In this document: piece by piece, positions 13,234 through 19,589 of the stretch
Position numbering within the stretch: position 1 is the first letter of the stretch
Layout of the letters: each line of letters starts with the position of its first letter
Assembly: GCA_002492415.1 (NCBI GenBank)
Contig: DKYK01000025.1
Span: 1 to 19,589 of the forward strand
Reading direction: 5' to 3'
Length of the DNA: 19,589 nt
Origin: Christensenella sp. UBA7102
GTDB taxonomy: Bacteria; Bacillota; Clostridia; Christensenellales; UBA1750
The notes under the pieces: generated by a model
Told to the model about the DNA's origin: nothing
Databases searched by the model: none
The model's input: the letters and a program-made list of their open reading frames with translations, nothing else
Program-made: the position numbers and the translations under genes

Positions 13234-14529
13234 ATGAGCCAAGTAAAGGACGCAGAAGCGCTGCTGCAGGAGCAGATCCAGCCCCATGCCGCGCGCAATA
13301 TGACCATTTCCGTCGTCGAGGGCGTGCTGGACGCCATTGCGATGGGCATGATCCCGCTCAACACCGTTGTGACCTACTTCATCTCGGACTATGTGAACAA
13401 CTCCTTCCTCATTGGCCTGCTGCCCACACTGCAGGCGGTGTGCAACGTGCTGGTGCAGATTTCGCTCAACAACAAGATGAAGGGCCGCTCACGCTTCAGG
13501 CCCCTTTGCAACCTGGGCACGGGGCTGTACCGCTGCTCGTGGCTCATCATATCCATACTGATCCTGTTCTTCAACCGCATGGCCCCCGTGGGCTTTGTCT
13601 GTGCGTTTTACGCCATCTACTGCTATTCCGGCCTGTGCCAGGGTCTGACGATGCTGACCTATACGCAGATGATGAACAAGGTCATCCCCAACCGCGTCAA
13701 GGGCCGGTTCTTCGGCGTGCGCGGCGCGTTCAACTCCGCGGCGGGCATCATCGGCGCGCAGATCGGCGGCGCCATCATCGCGTCGGGCGGCGACGTCAAG
13801 CGCTTTGGCTGGCTGTTCCTGATCGCGTTCGTGCTGGACATCATCTCCGTGCTCTTTCAGTCTCTGCTCGTCGAGCCCGCCATCCGCATGGGGGAGAAGG
13901 AAGAAAAGAGCGCGCACAGCGGCAGCAACTTCTTTAAGGACATGAGCCGCCTGATGAGGCAGGACCACAACCTGGCCCGCTACGTGGTGGCGATGTTCCT
14001 CATCACCATCGGTCTGTCCTTCTTCACCTTTCAAACCGCGCATTCCAAGGAGGCGCTGGGGCTGACGGGCGCGCAGCTGGGCTGGGTCACCTCCATCATG
14101 TACATATTCCAGACGGCGGGATCGCTGTTCTGGGGCTGGGTATCCGACCGAAAGGGTTATCATCTGGGCATGGTGGTGGGGCAGGCGGGCTTTGTACTCT
14201 ACCTGGTGCTGGCCTTCTTTGCGCGCAGCGCCGAGGCCACCTACCTGATGACCGCCATCTACGGCCTTGCGGTGTCGGCCAACAACCTGGGCGCGCGCAA
14301 CATGGTCTTCAAGATGTGTCCCTATGAGGAGCGCGTGGTCTACTACGGCGTGGTGAATATGATGCTGACCGTGGCCTCGGCCACCGCGTCCATGCTCACC
14401 GGCGCGCTGATCGACTGGATCGGCTACGCGCCCAGCGCGCTGGCCTGCCTGTGCGTGACCATCCCCGGCATGCTGCTGCTGGCCCGCGTGCGCGAGCAAC
14501 CCCCGCAGGACGCGCGGCTGGCCGCGTGA
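13234..14529 (+). CDS. MFS transporter, substrate unknown
   Basis: A 431-residue polytopic membrane protein with about 12 hydrophobic segments and a central charged loop around 225-250 (GEKEEKSAHSGSN). Loop residues KGRFFGVRGAFNS near 153-165 and GWVSDRKG near 303-310 are typical MFS inter-helix positions. The N terminus is cytosolic and polar, with no signal peptide. No substrate signature is visible. It differs from the sugar-type transporter at 1917. The start ATG at 13234 has GGGGGA upstream. A terminator sits about 20 bases before the start, so how it is transcribed is unclear. A YigZ-family gene follows 33 bases downstream and is likely co-transcribed. Confidence 0.85.
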   Translation: MSQVKDAEALLQEQIQPHAARNMTISVVEGVLDAIAMGMIPLNTVVTYFISDYVNNSFLIGLLPTLQAVCNVLVQISLNNKMKGRSRFRPLCNLGTGLYRCSWLIISILILFFNRMAPVGFVCAFYAIYCYSGLCQGLTMLTYTQMMNKVIPNRVKGRFFGVRGAFNSAAGIIGAQIGGAIIASGGDVKRFGWLFLIAFVLDIISVLFQSLLVEPAIRMGEKEEKSAHSGSNFFKDMSRLMRQDHNLARYVVAMFLITIGLSFFTFQTAHSKEALGLTGAQLGWVTSIMYIFQTAGSLFWGWVSDRKGYHLGMVVGQAGFVLYLVLAFFARSAEATYLMTAIYGLAVSANNLGARNMVFKMCPYEERVVYYGVVNMMLTVASATASMLTGALIDWIGYAPSALACLCVTIPGMLLLARVREQPPQDARLAA

Positions 14530-14562
14530 CCGCAAACCTCCCCGCGAAAGGAAGGAGCCTTT

Positions 14563-15204
14563 ATGGAAGCGACCGCATACAAGACCGTGGCCGAGCCGGG
14601 CGGCAGCTCATTCATCATCAATAAGTCGCGCTTCATCGGCTACGCCGCGCCGTGCAGCACGGAGGAGGAGGCGCTTGCCTTCCTCGCGTCCATCCGGGAG
14701 AAGCACAAGGACGCCTCGCACAACTGCTATGCCTACGTCATCGGGCGCAACGCGGGCATCGCGCGCTATTCCGACGACGGCGAGCCCTCGGGCACGGCGG
14801 GCATGCCCATCATCGAGGTGATCAAGGCGCGGGGCGTGGTGGACGTGTGCGTGGTGGTGACGCGCTATTTCGGCGGCGTGCTGCTGGGCGCGGGCGGGCT
14901 GGTGCGCGCCTACGCGCAGGGCAGCAAGGCGGCGCTGGACGCCGCCCGCGTGGTGGTGATGCACCCCACCTGCCGCTATGCCTTTGACACGGAGTATTCC
15001 TTCGTGGGCAAGCTGGATCACTGGCTGCAGAGCCAGCCCGTGGCGGTCAACGAGCGCGAGTTCGGCGTGCAGGTGACCTATGACCTGTCCGTCAAGAAAG
15101 AGGATGCGGACGGGCTTTTGAAGGGCCTGACGCAGCTGAGTCAGGGTCGGCTGGAGCCGCTGCTGCTGGAGGAGAGCTTCAGCCCGTGGGACGAGCAGGC
15201 GTAG
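14563..15204 (+). CDS. yigZ: YigZ/IMPACT-family protein (UPF0029)
   Basis: A 213-residue cytosolic protein of the widely conserved YigZ (YvyE) family, related to eukaryotic IMPACT/YIH1. Motifs: SRF (22-24), HNCYAY (53-58), RYSDDGEPSGTAG (68-80) and RYFGGVLLGAGGL (101-113), then a C-terminal ferredoxin-like domain (about 140-205). The biochemical function is not settled; structural work on the family points to nucleic-acid or ribosome-related roles. The start is set by AAGGAAGGAG. It lies 33 bases after the MFS gene, so probably one transcript, though nothing links their functions. No clear terminator follows. Confidence 0.93.
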   Translation: MEATAYKTVAEPGGSSFIINKSRFIGYAAPCSTEEEALAFLASIREKHKDASHNCYAYVIGRNAGIARYSDDGEPSGTAGMPIIEVIKARGVVDVCVVVTRYFGGVLLGAGGLVRAYAQGSKAALDAARVVVMHPTCRYAFDTEYSFVGKLDHWLQSQPVAVNEREFGVQVTYDLSVKKEDADGLLKGLTQLSQGRLEPLLLEESFSPWDEQA

Positions 15205-15249
15205 GCGGCGAAAATCGGGTTTTCTGGTGTAAAGATACGATTTTGTCGG

Positions 15250-15278
15250 TTGACAACTGCGGAATGCAGGACTATTAT
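15250..15278 (+). promoter_or_regulatory. Promoter of ilvE
   Basis: TTGACA, 17 bases, TATTAT (6 of 6 and 5 of 6). The leader before the ATG is only about 33 bases, with no room for a T-box or attenuator, so the branched-chain aminotransferase looks constitutive or controlled at the promoter. Confidence 0.85.
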
Positions 15279-15317
15279 AGTTAATAAACTTTTTGCAGTA
15301 AGGAAGGATGGGAGACC

Positions 15318-16388
15318 ATGCAGGAGATCAAGTTCACGCAGGCTGCAAAACTCAAGGAGAAGCCGAAGGACCAGACCAAGCTGGGCTTTGGCAAGATCTT
15401 CACCGATTATATGTTCACAATGGAATACAGCTCCAAGGAGGGCTGGCACAACGCGCAGGTTCGCCCCTACGAGAACCTGTCCTTTGACCCCGCCACCACC
15501 TTCATCCACTACGGTCAGGCCTTCTTCGAGGGCATGAAGGCGTACAATGCCGTGGACGGCGTGCGCCTGTTCCGCCCCCGCGATAACTTCGCCAGAGCCA
15601 CCCGCTCCGCCGAGCGCCTGTGCATGCCCGCGCTGGACGAGGAATTGGCGCTGGAGGGCCTGAAGAAGCTGCTGGCCGTGGAAAAGGACTGGATCCCCAC
15701 CGCGCCGGGCACCTCGCTCTACATCCGCCCCACGATGGTGGCCACCGACGTGTTCCTGGGCGTGCACGCCTCGGATACCTACCTGTTCTTCATCATCCTC
15801 TCGCCCGTGGGCGCCTACTACGCCGAGGGCCTCAAGCCCGTCAAGATCTACGTCGAGGATGAGTACGTGCGCGCGGCGCGCGGCGGCATCGGCTTTACCA
15901 AGGCCGCGGCAAACTACGCCGCCTCCATCTACGCAGGCGAACTGGCCGCCAAGAAGGGCTACTCCCAGGTGCTGTGGCTGGACGCTGTGGAGCGCAAGTA
16001 CATTGAGGAAGTCGGCGCGATGAACATGTTCTTTGTCATCGACAACACCATCGTCACCCCGCCGCTGCGCGGCTCCATCCTGCCCGGCATCACGCGCGAT
16101 TCCGTCATCAAGCTGGGCCGCAAGATGGGCTACGACGTGCAGGAGCGCCTGATCTCCATCGATGAGGTGATGGAGACGGTGCGCAACGGCCGCATGTCCG
16201 AAGCCTTTGGCTCCGGCACCGCCGCGGTCATCAGCCCCGTGGGCGCGTTTGCGCTGGACGGCGAGGAGGTGCAGGTGGGCGACGGAAGCATCGGCCCCAT
16301 CTCCCAGAAGCTGTACGATACGCTGACCGGCATCCAGTACGGCCGCGTTCCCGACGACATGGACTGGTCCATGAAGCTGGACATCTGA
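15318..16388 (+). CDS. ilvE: Branched-chain amino acid aminotransferase
   Basis: Interconverts leucine, isoleucine and valine with their 2-oxo acids using glutamate/2-oxoglutarate and PLP; cytosolic. The protein is 356 residues, fold-type IV, of the longer BCAT class that also includes the eukaryotic enzymes. Visible are FIHYGQAFFEGMKAY (62-76), RPRDN (86-90), GGIGFTKAAANYAAS with PLP Lys195 (residues 189-203), EEVGAMNMFFV with Glu231, and SILPGITRDSV. The ATG follows GGAAGGA and GGGAG. It stands alone between its own promoter and a strong terminator, with no other ilv or leu genes in the window. Confidence 0.96.
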   Translation: MQEIKFTQAAKLKEKPKDQTKLGFGKIFTDYMFTMEYSSKEGWHNAQVRPYENLSFDPATTFIHYGQAFFEGMKAYNAVDGVRLFRPRDNFARATRSAERLCMPALDEELALEGLKKLLAVEKDWIPTAPGTSLYIRPTMVATDVFLGVHASDTYLFFIILSPVGAYYAEGLKPVKIYVEDEYVRAARGGIGFTKAAANYAASIYAGELAAKKGYSQVLWLDAVERKYIEEVGAMNMFFVIDNTIVTPPLRGSILPGITRDSVIKLGRKMGYDVQERLISIDEVMETVRNGRMSEAFGSGTAAVISPVGAFALDGEEVQVGDGSIGPISQKLYDTLTGIQYGRVPDDMDWSMKLDI

Positions 16389-16400
16389 ATATAGGACGCC

Positions 16401-16445
16401 AAACCGGCCCGCACCGAAAAATCACTCGGTGCGGGCCGGTTTTTT
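16401..16445 (+). terminator. Terminator after ilvE
   Basis: AACCGGCCCGCACCGA / TCGGTGCGGGCCGGTT, a perfect 16-bp stem with an 8-base loop followed by five more T. It starts 14 bases after the ilvE stop. It also lies just beyond the exonuclease III stop on the minus strand, but that side has only TTTGG, so it would be a weak terminator there. Confidence 0.92.
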
Positions 16446-16457
16446 ATGGTCATGGAC

Positions 16458-17210
16458 TCATTGCAGGGTGAGACTGACGGGGCAGTGATCGCTGCCCAGG
16501 ACGTCGGCGTGGATGGCGGCGTCGGCGACGCGGGGGAAGAGGCGGTCGGAAACGAGAAAGTAATCGATGCGCCAGCCCGTGTTGCGCTCGCGGGCCTTGA
16601 AGCGGTAGCTCCACCAGGAATACGCGTGCAGCGCGTCGGGATGGAGGGCGCGGAAGGTATCGGTAAAGCCGGCGGCGAGCAGCTGGGTGAACTTTTCGCG
16701 CTCCTCGTCGGTAAAGCCCGCGCTGCCGCGGTTGGTCTTGGGGTTTTTCAGGTCGATCTCCTGGTGGGCGACGTTCATATCGCCCGTGACGATGACGGGT
16801 TTGCGCTCGTCCAGGCCGTGCAGGTAGGCGCGGAAGTCGTCCTCCCAGCTCATGCGGTAGGCAAGGCGCGTCAGCTCCGCCTGCGCGTTGGGCGTGTAGA
16901 CGCACACAAAGTAGAACTCTGGGAACTCCAGCGTGATGACGCGGCCCTCGGTGTCGTGCTCGGGGATGCCAAGGCCGTAAGTCACGTCCAGCGGCTGCTC
17001 GCGGGTGAACACCGCGGTGCCGGAGTAGCCCTTCTTCTGGGCGTAATTCCAGTAGGCGTGATAGCCCTCGGGAGCAAAGTCGATCTGCCCGGCCTGCAGC
17101 TTGGTCTCCTGCAGGCAGAACACGTCGGCGCCGGATGCGGCAAAGTAGTCGGCAAAGCCCTTGGTCATGCAGGCGCGCAGACCGTTTACGTTCCAGGATA
17201 TGAATTTCAC
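16458..17210 (-). CDS. xth: Exodeoxyribonuclease III (AP endonuclease)
   Basis: Cleaves DNA at abasic sites and degrades 3' ends in base excision repair; Mg-dependent. The protein has 250 residues, a normal length for ExoA/XthA. Visible are WNVNGLRA (6-13) with the metal-site Asn, LQETKLQ (33-39) with Glu35, YSGTAVF, YTPNAQ, the GDMNVAH catalytic Asp/Asn motif, WRIDYFLVS and the C-terminal GSDHCPV with the catalytic His. The start is a GTG at 17210; its TAGGAGG ribosome site includes the TAG stop of the upstream gene, so the two are tightly coupled. Confidence 0.96.
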   Translation of the reverse strand: MKFISWNVNGLRACMTKGFADYFAASGADVFCLQETKLQAGQIDFAPEGYHAYWNYAQKKGYSGTAVFTREQPLDVTYGLGIPEHDTEGRVITLEFPEFYFVCVYTPNAQAELTRLAYRMSWEDDFRAYLHGLDERKPVIVTGDMNVAHQEIDLKNPKTNRGSAGFTDEEREKFTQLLAAGFTDTFRALHPDALHAYSWWSYRFKARERNTGWRIDYFLVSDRLFPRVADAAIHADVLGSDHCPVSLTLQ

Positions 17211-17222
17211 GTGGCGTACCTC

Positions 17223-18320
17223 CTAGCGGATGAAGTTGGTCCATTTGCGCTCAGGCAGCGCGGGCATAGGGACGGCGTCCTTGGCGCAGGCCAGCGACTT
17301 CATCAGCCAGGCCATCTGTTTGCCGCCGGTGCGCAGCACGCTGACGGCCTCCTCGTCGGCCATCATGTCGCCGTCGCGGTTGCCGTAGGCCACCGACCAG
17401 TAGGGCAGCGGCACGCGGATGAAATTGGTGATGTCCATGAAATTGTTGAGCTGGTGGTAGACGTCCAGCCCGCCCGTGCGGCGCACCGCACAAATCGCCA
17501 TGCCCACCTTGTAGGGCGGCAGGCCACCGGTGAAGAACAGGCGGTCCATAAAGGCCTTCATCGCGCCGCTCATGCCCGCGTAATAGGTGGGCGAGCCGAA
17601 GAGGAAGCCGTCGCAGGACTGCGCCTTGTCGATGCAGGCATTCACAACGTCGTCAAACGCGCAGTGGTGATCGGGGCGGGAGCGGCAGGCGCGGCAGTCG
17701 ATGCAGGAGCGGACGGGCAGATGCCCCACCTGCACGATCTCCGTTTCAATGCCTTCTTCGCGCAGCGCGCCTGCCACGATGCCGATGGAGGCGGCGGTGT
17801 TGCCGTGCGCGTGGGGGCTTCCGTTGATGGCGAGAACTTTCATAATCTGCTTCCTTTCCGGATGAATATAGGTCAGCTCCGAGAGGTTTTTCTCAGGGTT
17901 GAGGAGCACGGCTTTGCCCGAGGGGAGGAAGCCGCGGCGTTCATACAGCGCACGGGCGCGCGCGTTGGAGCTCAGCACGGTCAGAGAGGGCGTGATGCCC
18001 GAAGGAATGCGCAGCAGTGCGGCGCGCAGCAGCGCAGAGCCGTAGCCCTTGCCCCAATGCGCGGGGTGGACATAGAGCGAAGAAAGCTCGCCGGAGCGGG
18101 GGCGTACCGCGATCACTCCGCGCAGTGCGCCTTCCTCATAAAGTCCGAGCAACAGGTGTCCGGCGGCGGTCAGACCCTCCAGATGGGACCGCGCCCAGGT
18201 CGCGTCATGCCGGGAGAGCGCGTCGGGAGAGAGTATGCTCCGATGAGAGGTTTGCCACGAAAGCGCGTAGACGGACGCAGCCTCTGAAAGCTGCGATGCG
18301 GTCAGCAGGCCAATTTCCAC
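17223..18320 (-). CDS. GNAT acetyltransferase fused in frame to iron-sulfur flavoprotein
   Basis: One open frame of 365 residues from a GTG at 18320 (GGAGG 8 bases upstream). Residues 1-152 are a GNAT domain with the acetyl-CoA loop WGKGYG (89-94), preceded by LYVHPAH, and ending LYERRGFLPSG. Residues 160-365 are a flavodoxin-fold, NADPH-dependent FMN-reductase-type domain: MKVLAINGSPHAHGNT (FMN phosphate loop), a cysteine set C206, C209, C212 and C220 (CX2CX2CX7C) as in iron-sulfur flavoproteins that bind a 4Fe-4S cluster, and FGSPTYYAGMSG. Met160 has its own ribosome site, so the flavoprotein could also be made alone (17223-17843, 206 residues). The seam falls where a lone GNAT would normally end, suggesting loss of a stop codon. 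Substrates are unknown. It is followed directly by xth. Confidence 0.85.
   Translation of the reverse strand: MEIGLLTASQLSEAASVYALSWQTSHRSILSPDALSRHDATWARSHLEGLTAAGHLLLGLYEEGALRGVIAVRPRSGELSSLYVHPAHWGKGYGSALLRAALLRIPSGITPSLTVLSSNARARALYERRGFLPSGKAVLLNPEKNLSELTYIHPERKQIMKVLAINGSPHAHGNTAASIGIVAGALREEGIETEIVQVGHLPVRSCIDCRACRSRPDHHCAFDDVVNACIDKAQSCDGFLFGSPTYYAGMSGAMKAFMDRLFFTGGLPPYKVGMAICAVRRTGGLDVYHQLNNFMDITNFIRVPLPYWSVAYGNRDGDMMADEEAVSVLRTGGKQMAWLMKSLACAKDAVPMPALPERKWTNFIR
17841..17856 (-). promoter_or_regulatory. Internal ribosome binding site and start codon of the flavoprotein part
   Basis: Within the fused frame, AAGGAAG lies 6 bases before ATG (codon 160, first Met of the flavodoxin fold). 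Spacing and strength are those of a working Shine-Dalgarno site, so the stand-alone flavoprotein is probably translated too. Confidence 0.7.
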
Positions 18321-18347
18321 AGTACAACCTCCGTTCTGCTTTGGTTA

Positions 18348-18376
18348 TTTATAACATATTCACGGGCGCAATGCAA
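18348..18376 (-). promoter_or_regulatory. Promoter of the GNAT-flavoprotein and xth unit
   Basis: Minus strand TTGCAT, 17 bases, TATAAA with TGT before it (extended -10). It is about 28 bases before the GTG start. The region just upstream of the -10 reads GAATATGT, as in the glgP promoter. Confidence 0.6.
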
Positions 18377-18379
18377 CCT

Positions 18380-18408
18380 TTGGCTTTGGGGCAGCGGTGT
18401 GGTATACT
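18380..18408 (+). promoter_or_regulatory. Promoter of tadA
   Basis: TTGGCT, 17 bases, TATACT with TGG before it (extended -10). It lies 29 bases before the tadA ATG and back to back with the promoter at 18348-18376; the two -35 regions are only 3 bases apart. Confidence 0.6.
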
Positions 18409-18437
18409 GAGGGAAGAAGAGGAAAGGCGGTGCGGTG

Positions 18438-18896
18438 ATGACGGAGCATGAAAAATGGATGGGCGCGGCGCTGGAGCTGGCGCAGGAGGCGGCGCGGGCG
18501 GGAGAGGTGCCGGTGGGGGCCGTCGTGGTGCGCAACGGCGAGGCGATCGCCTGCGCGCGCAACGAGCGCGAGGGGCGCAGCGACCCCACGGCGCACGCGG
18601 AGATACTGGCGCTGCGCCGCGCCGGGCAGGCGCTGGGCAGGTGGGCGCTGAGCGGCTGCGTGCTGTACGTGACGCTGGAACCCTGCCCCATGTGCGCGGG
18701 GGCCATTGTGCAGGCGCGGCCGGAGCTGGTGGTGTTCGGCGCATTTGACGGGGAGCTGGGCGGCATGGGCAGCGTATACGCGATGCACTGCGACGAAAGG
18801 ATTCGGGGCAATGTGCCGGTGATCGGCGGGGTGCGCCGGGCGGAGTGCGAGGCGGTGATGAAGCGGTTCTTTGAGACGGTGCGCCGGGAGAAATAA
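18438..18896 (+). CDS. tadA: tRNA-specific adenosine deaminase
   Basis: Converts the wobble adenosine (A34) of tRNA-Arg(ACG) to inosine; zinc-dependent and usually essential. The protein has 152 residues, normal for TadA. Zinc and catalytic residues are visible: HAE (His53, Glu55) and PCPMCAGA (Cys83, Cys86). The VPVGAVVV stretch (24-31) and the C-terminal VMKRFFETVR are family-typical. I take the ATG at 18438; a GTG one codon earlier is possible from the same AAAGGCGG site. The stop codon merges with the A-run of the terminator shared with pgsA. Confidence 0.96.
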   Translation: MTEHEKWMGAALELAQEAARAGEVPVGAVVVRNGEAIACARNEREGRSDPTAHAEILALRRAGQALGRWALSGCVLYVTLEPCPMCAGAIVQARPELVVFGAFDGELGGMGSVYAMHCDERIRGNVPVIGGVRRAECEAVMKRFFETVRREK

Positions 18897-18921
18897 AAAA
18901 AGACCGCCCCGGGGCGGTCTT
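18895..18921. terminator. Convergent terminator between tadA and pgsA
   Basis: AAGACCGCCCC / GGGGCGGTCTT, a perfect 22-base palindrome. On the minus strand it is followed by a run of T (complement of the A-run at 18895-18900), so it should stop pgsA transcripts well. On the plus strand only CTTG follows, so termination of tadA may be less complete. Confidence 0.85.
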
Positions 18922-18927
18922 GAACAA

Positions 18928-19464
18928 TCAGGCGTTTTTGCGTTTATGGAAGAGCTGGGGGTTGGAGCGAAGCACGATGACGCCGTAGTAAATCATCGCG
19001 AAGATGGCAACGCCGGTGGCGATGTAGAGCAGCACCGTGTGCCACGGGGCGACGCGCTCGGAAAAGAAGGAGAGCAGCACCGCGAAGGTGAACAGCACCG
19101 TGGCCAGCTTGCCGAAGAGGTTGGCGGGCAGCACGATGTCCTTGCGGTAAAGCAGGGCCGCCACCGTGATCATCGTGCACTCCTTGATGCCAATGACGAT
19201 GGGTACCCAAAGCGGGATGTGGCCCGTTGCGCACAGGCAGATGAGCGTGGTCAGCAGCATCAGCTTGTCCGCAAGGGGATCCATGACCTTGCCAAAGTTG
19301 GTGATCTGGTGATTGCGCCGGGCGAGATAACCGTCCAGCACGTCGGTCAGGCCTGCCAGCAGAAAGAAGGCGAGCGCCCAGTTGAGCTTGCCCTGCACGA
19401 ACAGCACGATGACCAGCGGCACCATCAGCATGCGCAGCAACGTTAAAAAATTCGGTAAATTCAT
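18928..19464 (-). CDS. pgsA: CDP-diacylglycerol-glycerol-3-phosphate 3-phosphatidyltransferase
   Basis: Makes phosphatidylglycerophosphate from CDP-diacylglycerol and glycerol-3-phosphate at the membrane, the committed step to phosphatidylglycerol. The protein has 178 residues with about five or six hydrophobic segments. The CDP-alcohol phosphotransferase signature is complete: Asp41, Asp44-Gly45, Ala48-Arg49, Gly58, Asp62 and Asp66 (DX2DGX2AR..GX3DX3D). NLPNFLTLLRM at the N terminus is typical of PgsA. The ATG at 19464 follows GAGGAT. It lies downstream of a tRNA and its terminator, and no clear promoter of its own was found in the short spacer. Confidence 0.95.
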   Translation of the reverse strand: MNLPNFLTLLRMLMVPLVIVLFVQGKLNWALAFFLLAGLTDVLDGYLARRNHQITNFGKVMDPLADKLMLLTTLICLCATGHIPLWVPIVIGIKECTMITVAALLYRKDIVLPANLFGKLATVLFTFAVLLSFFSERVAPWHTVLLYIATGVAIFAMIYYGVIVLRSNPQLFHKRKNA

Positions 19465-19505
19465 AATTTATCCTCGTAAAATTCAGGGTGTGAACGGATG
19501 CCCAT

Positions 19506-19541
19506 AAAGCAAAACAGGCCGTGGCATACGCCAAAGCCTGT
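19506..19541 (-). terminator. Terminator after the tRNA gene
   Basis: ACAGGC / GCCTGT stem with an inner TGGC / GCCA pairing, followed on the minus strand by TTTGCTTT. It sits about 28 bases past the tRNA CCA end and 41 bases ahead of pgsA. Confidence 0.6.
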
Positions 19542-19568
19542 TGATTCGGTATACGCCGAAACTGCATC

Positions 19569-19589
19569 TGGTCGAGGTGACAGGATTTG
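19569..19589 (-). tRNA. 3' end of a tRNA gene, probably tRNA-Pro (cut by window edge)
   Basis: The last 21 bases on the minus strand read CAAATCC-TGT-CACCTCG-A-CCA: the end of a T-loop, the 3' T-stem, a seven-base acceptor strand, discriminator A and an encoded CCA. The last acceptor base G implies C at position 1, and C1-G72 with discriminator A is characteristic of bacterial tRNA-Pro. The anticodon is outside the window, so the isotype is only probable. Confidence 0.65.

Noticed and set aside
15211..15244. AAAATCG / CGATTTT dyad after yigZ as a terminator.
   Set aside because: A long 20-base loop and an AT-rich stem with no GC-rich core; it is weak compared with the other terminators here.
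16446..18287. A 613-codon plus-strand frame opposite xth and the flavoprotein.
   Set aside because: Antisense to clear enzymes on the minus strand; the product is compositionally odd and has no ribosome site.

Overview
The window looks like chromosomal DNA from a high-GC member of the Clostridia (Firmicutes). Several things point that way: the sporulation pair yabP-yabQ beside divIC, a Tyr-type T-box leader, purine-rich Shine-Dalgarno sites (GGAGG-like) before nearly every gene, consensus TTGACA-17-TATAAT promoters, and many intrinsic terminators. Species cannot be fixed from the sequence. I see no prophage, insertion sequence, CRISPR array or toxin-antitoxin system. The contents are housekeeping and metabolic genes, plus a few proteins of unknown function.

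Layout. At 1-4231 a divergent pair sits around a 249-bp spacer: glycogen phosphorylase (minus, running off the left edge) and an SLC45/GPH-like sugar transporter followed by L-lactate dehydrogenase (plus), which suggests glycogen or sugar use and lactate fermentation. At 4233-8394 there is a minus-strand block. In transcription order it holds a secreted or lipoprotein-type peptidoglycan-binding protein (SH3 plus three PG-binding repeats plus an unassigned C-terminal domain), yabP, yabQ, divIC, a Ppx/GppA phosphatase and an unknown 146-residue protein. A perfect consensus promoter overlaps the yabQ stop codon and would let divIC be made in vegetative cells. At 8431-9852 a cytosolic glycerophosphodiesterase (minus) diverges from a small four-helix membrane protein (plus).

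At 9870-13215 a T-box leader with a UAC (Tyr) specifier precedes an aminotransferase, a GNAT acetyltransferase and tyrS. The first and last genes fit a tyrosine-supply role controlled by uncharged tRNA-Tyr. At 13234-15204 lie an MFS transporter and a YigZ-family protein. A branched-chain aminotransferase follows with its own promoter and terminator (15250-16445). At 16458-18376 (minus) a GNAT domain is joined in frame to an iron-sulfur flavoprotein, followed by exonuclease III. At 18380-19464 tadA (plus) converges on pgsA (minus) over a shared palindromic terminator. The right edge carries the last 21 bases of a minus-strand tRNA, probably tRNA-Pro, with its terminator.

The points most worth a second look are the Tyr T-box operon with an aminotransferase as first gene, the GNAT-flavoprotein fusion that keeps an internal ribosome binding site and start codon, the unassigned C-terminal domain of the peptidoglycan-binding protein, and two strong terminators placed only about 20 bases ahead of start codons.
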